The notes beneath the pieces were generated by a model that saw nothing but the letters and a program-made list of their open reading frames with translations, did not search any database and was not told the DNA's origin. The position numbers were made by a program, and so were the translations under genes. Shown here in pieces: positions 7,240 through 12,748 of a DNA stretch of 12,748 bases. Source of the stretch: Candidatus Bathyarchaeota archaeon (GTDB lineage: Archaea > Thermoproteota > Bathyarchaeia > 40CM-2-53-6); contig VBBQ01000002.1 in NCBI GenBank assembly GCA_005888755.1, positions 788-13,535 of the forward strand, given 5' to 3'. Numbering within the stretch: position 1 is the stretch's first letter; the number at the start of each line of letters is the position of its first letter.

Positions 7240-8247
7240 TTAGAATGTCGGGAGTCCTACGACCAAGAGGTAGGTTATGCCTATGTTGACTATCGCGAGC
7301 GTGAGAAGAGTGGTCCAACCCGCCCGGAGAAGTTGGTCAAGACGCACTCTGGGAAATGTCGATCTTAGCAGCATTATCAGGATGATTACCACGAGAGTCT
7401 TGGAAAGCATCCAGAAGAGCGGGGGAAGAAGGCTTGGTCCAAGGAAGCCTCCAAGGTATATTGTGGTGAAGAGGGCTGAGAAAGCGTAGAGTTTCACGAA
7501 GCCTGGGCCTTGGGCTGCGAGGAAGAGGACCCCAGGATATTCTGCCTGCCAACCCATCATGATCTCAGACTCCGCTTCGGGCAGGTCGAACGGGAGTCTC
7601 TCCATCTCCGCCACGCTAGTGACCAAGAAGATGAAAGCGCCAAGAGCCTGGGGAATGATGAACCATCCAGTGGATTGGGCAGCTACAATCTGAGCCAGGT
7701 TCAGGGTTCCTGCCATCATTATCACGCCAAGCGCCGAGAGCCATAGCGGAATCTCGTACGCTGTTTGTTGGAAGAGCGCTCGCAGTCCACCGATAAACGG
7801 GAATTTGCTATTCGCGCTCCATCCCGCCAGAAGGACCAGGCTCGGGGAGAGGGTGATGATTGCAAGGAAGGCAGGAAGCCCAACCTCGATGTTCGCAATT
7901 TGAAGCCCCGGTGCGAATGGGATAAGCCCAACGAGAGCCGCTCCGATGACAAGCCCAGTAGTCGGAGCCATTATGAAGAAGAAGGCGTCGGAATTCTCAG
8001 GAACGAACAATTCCTTGAACGAGAGTTTGATCAGATCCGCAAACATCTGAAGAATCCCGCCAGCTGGACTCGCATATAGCGGGCCGATGCGAAGTTGCAC
8101 TCGGGCGGTCACCTTGCGCTCTAACCATCCGAGGAGCGCGCCTATGATCGCGATCGAAGTAAGGCCTGGAAAGAGCACAATCATGAGGAAAAGCGGGCTT
8201 GTGACCATGTCAATCAGAGGTTGCAGCGGCCCAAGCATTGGCGCCAA
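7240..8247 (-). CDS. nuoH: NuoH subunit of complex I (quinone-site membrane subunit)
   Basis: A 335-residue membrane protein with about eight to nine hydrophobic segments. NuoH anchors the peripheral arm and forms much of the quinone chamber. Family blocks seen: ERKVTARVQLRIGP at about 43-56, GGILQMFADLIKLSFKE, then LLAGWSANSKFPFIGGLRA, AYEIPL, and LPFDLPEAESEIMMGW in the cytoplasmic loop near the quinone site. Near the C-terminus RVRLDQLLRAGWTTLL is found. The frame can start at TTG 8247 or at ATG 8238, three codons later. TTG sits about 13 bases after a GGAG that overlaps the nuoA stop codon, so I give it as the start, but the ATG is nearly as likely. The gene follows nuoA by 15 bases. In most complex I operons nuoB, C and D lie between these two genes; they are missing here. 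Confidence 0.95.
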   Translation of the reverse strand: MAPMLGPLQPLIDMVTSPLFLMIVLFPGLTSIAIIGALLGWLERKVTARVQLRIGPLYASPAGGILQMFADLIKLSFKELFVPENSDAFFFIMAPTTGLVIGAALVGLIPFAPGLQIANIEVGLPAFLAIITLSPSLVLLAGWSANSKFPFIGGLRALFQQTAYEIPLWLSALGVIMMAGTLNLAQIVAAQSTGWFIIPQALGAFIFLVTSVAEMERLPFDLPEAESEIMMGWQAEYPGVLFLAAQGPGFVKLYAFSALFTTIYLGGFLGPSLLPPLFWMLSKTLVVIILIMLLRSTFPRVRLDQLLRAGWTTLLTLAIVNIGITYLLVVGLPTF

Positions 8248-8262
8248 ATCTGGTGTAGGCTC

Positions 8263-8634
8263 CTACCAGTTCTCCCGATGATTGGCCAGGTGGAGCGCAT
8301 AACCCAAGGGGATCAGGAGAACGACGATGAAGACGAGAACTGGAAGGGACCCTGCTTCACCAAGACTCCTTAGATTCAGTCCCCAAGCGAAAAGGAACAT
8401 GGCGATGACATCGTAGACGACGAACATCAGGAGGTATGGATAGTACTGGATGATGAACCGGGTCCTACCGGGGCCCACCGCGATCTGGCCCGATTCGAAT
8501 GGTTTCTTCTTTTCCGGGGTCGGTCGAGGATCTCGCGGTGTAATCAAGAGCTTTAGGACGATGATGAGAGCGACCGTCGAGACGAAGAGGAAACCGATGT
8601 AGGCTCCGATCTCCGGGATTCCCTGCGCGACCAT
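8263..8634 (-). CDS. nuoA: NuoA subunit of complex I, first gene of the membrane-arm operon
   Basis: A 123-residue membrane subunit with three helices at about 10-30, 62-82 and 92-112. After the first helix comes the cytoplasmic loop ending in KKPFESGQIAVGPGRTRF, close to the family pattern (PYESGxxP..xxRFxxxYY). This is followed by QYYPYLLMFVVYDVIAMFLFAW with the conserved Asp in the second helix. NuoA binds alongside NuoH and NuoJ near the quinone site. A GTG at 8667 would add 11 basic residues, but it lies upstream of the transcript start expected from the TATA-like box at 8681-8688. I therefore choose ATG 8634. The final residues HLANHRENW are followed by TAG. Confidence 0.94.
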   Translation of the reverse strand: MVAQGIPEIGAYIGFLFVSTVALIIVLKLLITPRDPRPTPEKKKPFESGQIAVGPGRTRFIIQYYPYLLMFVVYDVIAMFLFAWGLNLRSLGEAGSLPVLVFIVVLLIPLGYALHLANHRENW

Positions 8635-8680
8635 TTTTTTGGACCCGTAGCTCGATCTTCGAGCCACCCGGAGTTTAGCT

Positions 8681-8688
8681 ATTATAAA
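8681..8688 (-). promoter_or_regulatory. Archaeal TATA-like box for the nuo operon
   Basis: On the minus strand this site reads TTTATAAT within an AT-rich stretch between the prenyl synthase stop (8716) and nuoA. Archaeal promoters place the TATA box centre about 26 bases before the start, so transcription would begin near 8658. That gives a leader of about 25 bases before ATG 8634 and excludes the GTG at 8667. This is a prediction from pattern and position only. Read-through from the upstream prenyl synthase gene is also possible, because I see no T-rich terminator between the two. Confidence 0.6.
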
Positions 8689-8715
8689 CGTTTGAGTTAG
8701 AGAGTAATTTTGCCC

Positions 8716-9648
8716 TTATTCCTTCCTCTTCCATAGATAATCGGCGTATTCTTCGAGAATCTTCCGGTTTCTCAACCGTTTTACCTTCCGCAACGATGCC
8801 TTTGCTTCGATTGCGTAGTCTCTCGCGCGTTTCCGTGCGAACTCTAGGGAGCCGGTTCTTTTCAACAGCTGAAGCACCTCCTTGTTGCTATGACCGTTGT
8901 TCGAGTTCAATACGTCTGAGTTATTGTTAGGACGCGGCGCTTCATGAAGACAGTGGGAAGTCACAATGTTCGGTCCTTTCAACAGTTGTTCCCCGGAGCC
9001 GTTGTGGAAATCCAGTACGTCATCTTGAATCTGAAACGCCATTCCACCTGACCGCCCAAATTTCTGCATGCTGACAAGATCCTTTCCCTCTACCCCCGCA
9101 ATTGCAGCTCCGATACCAGCTGCGCTTCCGAACAGAGAGGCTGTTTTCAGATCAGCTATCGCGATACACTCGCTTACGCTTGCATTCAAGTCTGAAATAA
9201 TGTCTAGAAGTTCTCCTCGGCTTACATCTACCAGGCTCGAGCCGATCATCCTCATGACCTCTGCATTCTTATAGTTAGACAACAGCTGAACGCCTTTGGA
9301 CGCCAGAAACAATCCCGAGGTCAAGGCCTTCTCGTTACTGAACGCCATGTGAACCGTGGGAGCTCCCCTACGGACTTGATCCTTATCGATGAGATCATCG
9401 AAGACAAGCGTAGCGGCGTGAATTATCTCCAGTGCTGCGGCAGCATCCAGAGCCTCATTAGGGTCTCCCCCGAAAGCCTTCGTTGAAAGAACCACCAACA
9501 GAGGCCTGCAGCGTTTGCCTCCAGTCTTGAACATGTACTTGATAATCTGATTTGCCTCTTCTCGATCGAAGTTCGTCTCAAGAGTATTGTCAATTTTTTC
9601 CTGAATGGGACCCCGCCAACTCTTGAAGACCGGAGGAAAGACACTCAT
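8716..9648 (-). CDS. Trans-isoprenyl diphosphate synthase, probably long-chain
   Basis: A 310-residue enzyme that condenses isopentenyl diphosphate onto an allylic diphosphate, acting in the cytoplasm. Seen: GGKRCRPL at 43-50 for substrate binding, the first aspartate-rich motif DDLID at 84-88 followed by RRG (93-95), and the second motif QIQDDVLDF with Asp209, Asp210 and Asp213. The fifth residue before the first motif is Ala79. Enzymes making C15-C20 products usually have a bulky aromatic there and long-chain synthases a small residue, so I infer a product of about C30 or more, for example a menaquinone side chain. The usual GKxxGxDLxEGKxTLP block after the second motif is not recognisable: the sequence reads LLKGPNIVTSH and then an Asn-rich stretch (240-256). 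The product could therefore be a divergent GGPP synthase or a non-catalytic partner. The ATG at 9648 is preceded by a TATA-like box, and the gene lies 81 bases upstream of nuoA on the same strand. Confidence 0.9.
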   Translation of the reverse strand: MSVFPPVFKSWRGPIQEKIDNTLETNFDREEANQIIKYMFKTGGKRCRPLLVVLSTKAFGGDPNEALDAAAALEIIHAATLVFDDLIDKDQVRRGAPTVHMAFSNEKALTSGLFLASKGVQLLSNYKNAEVMRMIGSSLVDVSRGELLDIISDLNASVSECIAIADLKTASLFGSAAGIGAAIAGVEGKDLVSMQKFGRSGGMAFQIQDDVLDFHNGSGEQLLKGPNIVTSHCLHEAPRPNNNSDVLNSNNGHSNKEVLQLLKRTGSLEFARKRARDYAIEAKASLRKVKRLRNRKILEEYADYLWKRKE

Positions 9649-9693
9649 TCAGTCATCTTCTCGTCGAGGGTCAACTAGCAGGTGTCCACACCC

Positions 9694-9701
9694 ATATTTA
9701 A
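9694..9701 (-). promoter_or_regulatory. TATA-like box for the prenyl diphosphate synthase gene
   Basis: The minus strand reads TTAAATAT. With a distance of about 26 bases, transcription would start near 9672, giving a leader of about 24 bases before the ATG at 9648. The site lies in the 157-base region between two divergent genes and partly abuts short ATCGG repeats. Predicted by pattern only. Confidence 0.5.
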
Positions 9702-9756
9702 TCGGTTGCAATCGGACGCCTTCTCTGATTATCGGTATGTAGATGCTTGAAACAAC

Positions 9757-9765
9757 CTTTATACC
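9757..9765 (+). promoter_or_regulatory. TATA-like box deciding the start of the unrecognised plus-strand gene
   Basis: The sequence CTTTATACC is a good archaeal TATA match. Its expected transcript start, near 9787, lies downstream of the ATG at 9743. That ATG would therefore not be in the mRNA, and the in-frame GTG at 9806 becomes the likely start. The same ATACC ending is seen in the boxes proposed for the cupredoxin and the right-hand membrane protein. Confidence 0.55.
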
Positions 9766-9805
9766 AATAAATAGCGAGAAATGTTGTCAATCTTCGCGGA
9801 CAGCA

Positions 9806-10747
9806 GTGACCTTCGATCTGTCATTTTACAGAACGAAAAGTACACAGGAACCGAAGGTCGAGGATCTTCGAGAGTTCTTCCGGGCATTGCCGAACTTTCG
9901 GATGCGAGATATCGATGTTGAGCAGCTTCAGAAATCGCTAGCGGAAAAAGGCGCTTCCCGTCTTGAGGTCAAAGAAGCATATGACATAGACTACGAGAAC
10001 CAGTCTACAGGGGTCTACTTCCAAATGTTTTACACACCCACAAATTCATCAAATGAAGAGCCTTCCTTCCCGAACTTGGACCCAACAGGTCTCGGAGCGC
10101 ATGTCAATCTCGTCAGACCAACCTACTTTGCCCTAGAATCGTTTCCCCTAATAACACAAATTGCCGACAAGTTTGGTTTATTGACCTTCGACAACCAAAT
10201 TACTTCAAGACACAAGGAACCCTTTAAGGCGGACTCCGCTACCCTAACCGAATCTTGGATTGCAACCAACAGCTGGGCTATCGGCAACTTCAGGAAAGAA
10301 GGTCATAGCATAAAATATCTCCCAAGAGAACGCCTTGATTACAACTGGAACTTCCTTAGACAATGCGTTGGCATGCAGCAGAGACTAGGCGATCACGTGT
10401 TTGTTCCGACAAGGATATTCTTGGCAGAGAAGAATTCTTTCCTAGGGACCTTCGTCACATGGACAGATTACATTCCAATGGTCCTTCCTAGTGTCGATTG
10501 GATAGTCATGGGTCAATCGAAAGGCGGCAAGGATTTCTCGACTAGAGGTTTTGCTCGATTTGGTGATCTCCTTCCGATTCTCGCCAACGATCTGAGAAAC
10601 TTGTCAGAACCTGTCCCGCACTATTTGCTCTCCAATGATTTGACAAAGGACACTAGAAAGAAGCTCGAAAAGCTTCAACTCATTGATAAGAAAGAGTTTA
10701 AGGCCCTTCCTCCCAGCGTGAACGTCGTCGATGTTCCGCCCAATTAG
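9806..10747 (+). CDS. Unrecognised soluble protein, possibly immunity-protein-like
   Basis: I do not recognise a defined domain with confidence. From GTG 9806 the protein has 313 residues and no signal peptide or membrane segment. It starts TFDLSFYRTKS, which resembles the N-terminus of uncharacterised bacterial proteins (MSxDLYFYxxK) often found as immunity partners of contact-dependent or polymorphic toxins. That resemblance is from memory and weak. An acidic N-terminal segment (about 15-75) is followed by a mixed region rich in aromatic residues (100-260) with GLGAHVNLVRPTYFALESF and VTWTDYIPMVLPSVDWIVM. The C-terminal 50 residues are charged and probably helical. In-frame ATG 9743 would add 21 residues (including two adjacent Cys) but lies before the expected transcript start. 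The gene is divergent from the prenyl synthase and has no obvious functional tie to its neighbours. No toxin gene is next to it. Confidence 0.75.
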   Translation: MTFDLSFYRTKSTQEPKVEDLREFFRALPNFRMRDIDVEQLQKSLAEKGASRLEVKEAYDIDYENQSTGVYFQMFYTPTNSSNEEPSFPNLDPTGLGAHVNLVRPTYFALESFPLITQIADKFGLLTFDNQITSRHKEPFKADSATLTESWIATNSWAIGNFRKEGHSIKYLPRERLDYNWNFLRQCVGMQQRLGDHVFVPTRIFLAEKNSFLGTFVTWTDYIPMVLPSVDWIVMGQSKGGKDFSTRGFARFGDLLPILANDLRNLSEPVPHYLLSNDLTKDTRKKLEKLQLIDKKEFKALPPSVNVVDVPPN

Positions 10748-10890
10748 CGGAGATGTGTACCTGTCTTTCCCGCCTTTTCGACAAGAAAGCTCGATTGCTA
10801 AGGCACAACTTCCAAGAGGATTAGCTCCGAAAACACCTCAAACCGATCATGCTCGTCCAATTCCGGGCGAGAAACGATTTTTGAGCATTC

Positions 10891-10904
10891 CAAGTTTTTT
10901 CTTG
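10891..10904 (+). terminator. Possible T-rich terminator in the 10748-10998 intergenic region
   Basis: A run of six T (10895-10900) flanked by CAAG and CTTG, about 145 bases after the stop of the unrecognised gene, with a second run of five T at 10878-10882. Archaeal termination often uses T-runs without a strong hairpin. The rest of this 251-base gap shows no RNA gene or convincing reading frame apart from the cupredoxin promoter at its end. Confidence 0.3.
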
Positions 10905-10954
10905 TAGCTGAAGCTTGGTATGGACGTTTCGAAAGATAGGGTATTTTCATAATC

Positions 10955-10962
10955 CTTATACC
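10955..10962 (+). promoter_or_regulatory. TATA-like box for the cupredoxin gene
   Basis: The sequence CTTATACC places the transcript start near 10985. The predicted leader is only about 14 bases but still holds an AAGGGA ribosome-binding site (10988-10993) before ATG 10999. The ATG at 10915 is excluded because it lies upstream of this box. Confidence 0.55.
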
Positions 10963-10998
10963 AAAAGAAAACGAGCGCACATAAATCAAGGGAAAAAA

Positions 10999-11433
10999 AT
11001 GGAAACATCACCAAAACCATCCGAAGCACCTAACTCCAAAAGCAGTCCAACGAAGCTCATTGCGATAGTCGTAGTAATATTAATCGTAGTGGGCGTCGCA
11101 GCTTACATCCTGACCCTACCGCCAGCCTCCACTGCCGCAAACGTACTCATGAAGGACGACGGCGCTTGTGCGGCCTCGGCCGCCGCTTGTCTGTTCAGTC
11201 CTACCTCTTACAACGCAACGGTAAACGGGCCCGCCGTTGTCTGGAAAAATGTTGGAGGAGTTCCCCACACGGCAACTTCGAATTCCACGGCAAACGGTAG
11301 TCTGCCGTCGTTCAACAGCAATACTATCGGGCAAAATGGTGGAACTTTCTCTTTCACCTTCACCGCAAAGGGCACCTACCACTATTACTGCAACATCCAT
11401 CTCTGGATGAAAGGCATAATCTACGCAAACTAA
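10999..11433 (+). CDS. Membrane-anchored blue copper protein (cupredoxin, plastocyanin/amicyanin-like)
   Basis: A 144-residue type I copper protein, likely a one-electron carrier facing the outside of the cytoplasmic membrane. Residues 1-18 are polar with two Lys. A single hydrophobic anchor spans about 19-40, followed by a cupredoxin domain from about 47 to the end. The copper ligands are visible: His90 in NVGGVPHTAT, and Cys131, His134 and Met137 in YYCNIHLWMKG. The C-x2-H-x2-M spacing is the short loop seen in amicyanin and many archaeal cupredoxins. Cys57 and Cys64 lie close together outside the copper site and could form a disulfide. The ATG at 10999 is supported by AAGGGA about six bases upstream and by the TATA-like box at 10955. 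A subunit IV-like oxidase gene nearby suggests it donates electrons to the terminal oxidase, or carries them from a quinol-oxidising complex; this is inference. Confidence 0.93.
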   Translation: METSPKPSEAPNSKSSPTKLIAIVVVILIVVGVAAYILTLPPASTAANVLMKDDGACAASAAACLFSPTSYNATVNGPAVVWKNVGGVPHTATSNSTANGSLPSFNSNTIGQNGGTFSFTFTAKGTYHYYCNIHLWMKGIIYAN

Positions 11434-11471
11434 CTCATCTCCCTGACATCAACGCTTGCAGTATTCCCACC

Positions 11472-11478
11472 TTTTTTT
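11472..11478 (+). terminator. T-run terminator after the cupredoxin gene
   Basis: Seven consecutive T about 40 bases after the cupredoxin stop, in the 98-base gap between two convergent genes, fit the poly-T termination signals of archaea. No matching T-run is seen on the minus strand for the opposing gene. Confidence 0.5.
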
Positions 11479-11531
11479 CTGCCCCCGAGATTGATCGCAT
11501 CCTAGGCGAGCAAGTGGAATATTCCTTATCA

Positions 11532-12407
11532 CTAGGATATCCTACAATTTCTGCCGTTGTGGTTTTGCAGCGATCTTGCGGATAATAGCGGGGACGCGAC
11601 GAGAATTGGTATGCTTATGACAACGAATATGGTCTGGAGAGAGCCTAGAAAGAACGAGGTGGACAAGGTGCCGGCTCCACCGAGCACTGAAATGAGGGCT
11701 AGCCCTGCGCAAGTCGGACATGATGTGAAGAGGCCGACGAAAGCTCCTATCCATCCAAGCCAGCCGATTCCAGCGTTTTTTGTTCGTAGCGAGAGAGCAA
11801 AACTTGCAAAGCTTACGTTGAGACCTACTAACCATGAAATTGAAAAGAGGAGAAGCAGGTTGATCGGAACGAAAAGAACCCCGATATGCTGAGAGACGTA
11901 GGCAACAACTATTGGGGTTTCTCCGATGGGCCCACAACAAGTAGCGATGGCCAACGAAGGTATCCCGACGTGATAGGCCTCTGAGAAACTAAGCGAAGGT
12001 TGAACGACCACAATTCCGGAAGCAAACGCATAGAATATGCCGTACACTAAGGCAGACGTCGTAAGCAGCCGCGAGTATAGACTCTTGCCAAAGGCAACGG
12101 CGATTGATCGGGAGACCGACAGCGGGTCCCCGGAGGCTTCGGCTGAGGACCAGTTAATCAGAACATTCGTTGCGCCAGAGAAGAGCAAACATGATCCCAA
12201 TATGTCAACGGCCAGGGCGAAATACGCATAGCCCACCACAAGGATCTCGCTTCGGACACCGCCGTTGAGATTCAAAGCGGCCACTATAGGATAAGTTGTG
12301 AATCCGAAAATCACGAGAAGAGCGCCAACAAGCGCGATCCGCAAGGATCGACCGCGGCCGGACAAAAGTCGGCTACTCATTAGTACGAGTCTCCCAGCTT
12401 GTGCCAT
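11532..12407 (-). CDS. Polytopic membrane protein with CC-G-P and C-P-T-C motifs, function unknown
   Basis: A 291-residue protein with about six or seven membrane segments (about 22-45, 54-79, 112-136, 148-160, 165-195, 218-240 and 252-275). Two cysteine motifs stand out near membrane edges: ATCCGPIGETP at 156-165 (Cys157, Cys158) and TSCPTCAGLALISVLGG at 229-244 (Cys230, Cys233). His146 and His174 flank the first motif. A C-x2-C pair and an adjacent Cys pair in the membrane suggest metal binding (for example copper) or thiol redox chemistry. I recall similar uncharacterised archaeal membrane proteins with these motifs but cannot name a family. ATG 12407 is given as the start. ATG 12380 (residue 10) has GGGAG about ten bases upstream and is a real alternative. 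The gene lies 88 bases downstream of the subunit IV-like gene on the same strand, so a role in oxidase assembly is possible but unproven. It converges on the cupredoxin. Confidence 0.8.
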   Translation of the reverse strand: MAQAGRLVLMSSRLLSGRGRSLRIALVGALLVIFGFTTYPIVAALNLNGGVRSEILVVGYAYFALAVDILGSCLLFSGATNVLINWSSAEASGDPLSVSRSIAVAFGKSLYSRLLTTSALVYGIFYAFASGIVVVQPSLSFSEAYHVGIPSLAIATCCGPIGETPIVVAYVSQHIGVLFVPINLLLLFSISWLVGLNVSFASFALSLRTKNAGIGWLGWIGAFVGLFTSCPTCAGLALISVLGGAGTLSTSFFLGSLQTIFVVISIPILVASPLLSARSLQNHNGRNCRIS

Positions 12408-12469
12408 GATTGTGCATGTTCCATGAGGTCACAGATTGTGAAGTCTTTCATTTCGAATCGCTATGCACC

Positions 12470-12477
12470 GGTATTAA
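12470..12477 (-). promoter_or_regulatory. Possible TATA-like box upstream of the cysteine-motif membrane protein
   Basis: The minus strand reads TTAATACC, sharing the ATACC end of two other boxes in this window. The expected start near 12448 gives a leader of about 40 bases to ATG 12407. The gene could equally be co-transcribed with the subunit IV-like gene just upstream. Confidence 0.35.
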
Positions 12478-12495
12478 CGGAGGTGAAAGGGCGAC

Positions 12496-12748
12496 TCAAT
12501 GAACATGCAATTGTATGAAGACGAGTGACATCAGCAACGAAGCTATAACGAGACCTATCAGGACCCAGGACGAGAGCGACCTCGGCTCGTATTTGAGGTG
12601 CTGGTAAAACAAAGCGATTAGGAGAGCCTTCATCCCCGCCAAACCCAGGAGAGTGCCCACTATCAATCCATAGGAAAGCGCAATTGTTCCGAAAAGCATC
12701 GCCACGCCAGTCGACGCCGACGGATACAACGCGACAATGTTAACCTCT
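12496..12748 (-). CDS. Cytochrome c oxidase subunit IV-like protein, probably cut by the right edge
   Basis: The frame encodes a small membrane protein matching the prokaryotic subunit IV (COX4/CyoD-like) pattern: GMKALLIALFYQHLKYEPR, in which the helix ending in K-A-L-L-x-x-L-F-x-x-H-L-K is the family hallmark, followed by a last helix (SSWVLIGLVIASLLMSLVFI) and a His-rich end, QLHVH. This subunit is a small accessory part of haem-copper quinol or cytochrome oxidases in the membrane. The frame is open to the right edge with no stop. TTG 12729 could start a 77-residue protein, but that is short for the family, so the true start probably lies beyond the window. Further oxidase genes would be expected there. 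The stop is TGA at 12498-12496. Confidence 0.72.
   Translation of the reverse strand, partial: EVNIVALYPSASTGVAMLFGTIALSYGLIVGTLLGLAGMKALLIALFYQHLKYEPRSLSSWVLIGLVIASLLMSLVFIQLHVH

Noticed and set aside
7232-7318. N-terminal extension of NuoJ by 29 residues
   Set aside because: It overlaps the end of nuoH, is rich in His and Arg, and lies before the natural MTDLLFLAF start that follows nuoH by eight bases.
8635-8667. GTG-started extension of NuoA by 11 residues
   Set aside because: The GTG is upstream of the transcript start expected from the TATA-like box at 8681-8688.
10798-11029. Two minus-strand frames of 60-63 residues in the gap before the cupredoxin gene
   Set aside because: They overlap each other and the cupredoxin promoter, and have no recognisable product or ribosome-binding site.
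11534-11543. Perfect ten-base palindrome AGGATATCCT at the end of the cysteine-motif membrane protein gene
   Set aside because: It covers the last codons and stop, has no T-run after it on the minus strand, and palindromes of this length are expected by chance.
1-12748. CRISPR arrays, tRNA genes, insertion sequences or toxin-antitoxin pairs
   Set aside because: Reading both strands I saw no regularly spaced repeats, no tRNA-like cloverleaf and no transposase or terminal inverted repeats. The only toxin-system hint is the weak immunity-like N-terminus at 9806.

Overview
The window reads as a chromosomal stretch from an aerobic archaeon. Four candidate promoters on both strands carry archaeal TATA-like boxes about 26 bases upstream of plausible transcript starts, and I see no bacterial -35/-10 pairs. 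A membrane-anchored blue copper protein lies close to a cytochrome oxidase subunit IV-like gene, and several genes start with TTG or GTG. Together with the complex I type this fits the Thaumarchaeota (Nitrososphaerota) or a relative. That placement is inference; no rRNA or other taxonomic marker is present.

Layout. Positions 1-8634, all on the minus strand, hold a tightly packed operon for the membrane arm of a respiratory complex I-like enzyme. In transcription order it runs nuoA, nuoH, nuoJ, nuoK, a first nuoM-like gene (here NuoM2), nuoL, a canonical nuoM, and nuoN cut by the left edge. Gaps between genes are 0 to about 30 bases, and a TATA-like box sits just upstream of nuoA. The peripheral-arm genes nuoB, C, D and I, which usually lie between A and H and between H and J, are absent. 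Upstream on the same strand, 8716-9648 encodes a trans-prenyl diphosphate synthase whose active site suggests a long-chain product, plausibly the side chain of the quinone that complex I reduces. Divergent from it on the plus strand is an unrecognised 313-residue protein (9806-10747), then a membrane-anchored cupredoxin (10999-11433). On the minus strand at the right are a polytopic membrane protein with two cysteine-pair motifs (11532-12407) and a cytochrome c oxidase subunit IV-like protein that runs off the right edge.

How the genes fit together. Complex I would pass electrons to a quinone pool, whose tail the prenyl synthase may help make. The cupredoxin is a candidate soluble-domain carrier to the terminal oxidase implied by the subunit IV gene.

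The most interesting signal is in complex I. It has four antiporter-like pumping subunits (NuoM2, NuoL, NuoM, NuoN) instead of three. NuoL has a lateral amphipathic helix about 30 residues longer than in E. coli NuoL, which is the structural change expected if a fourth pump is built into the arm. The extra NuoM keeps the TM5 Glu, TM7 Lys and TM12 Glu but has lost the central TM8 Lys and two conserved His. Modified complexes with a fourth pump have been described in bacteria and environmental archaeal fosmids, so the general architecture is not new, but this arrangement deserves a closer look.
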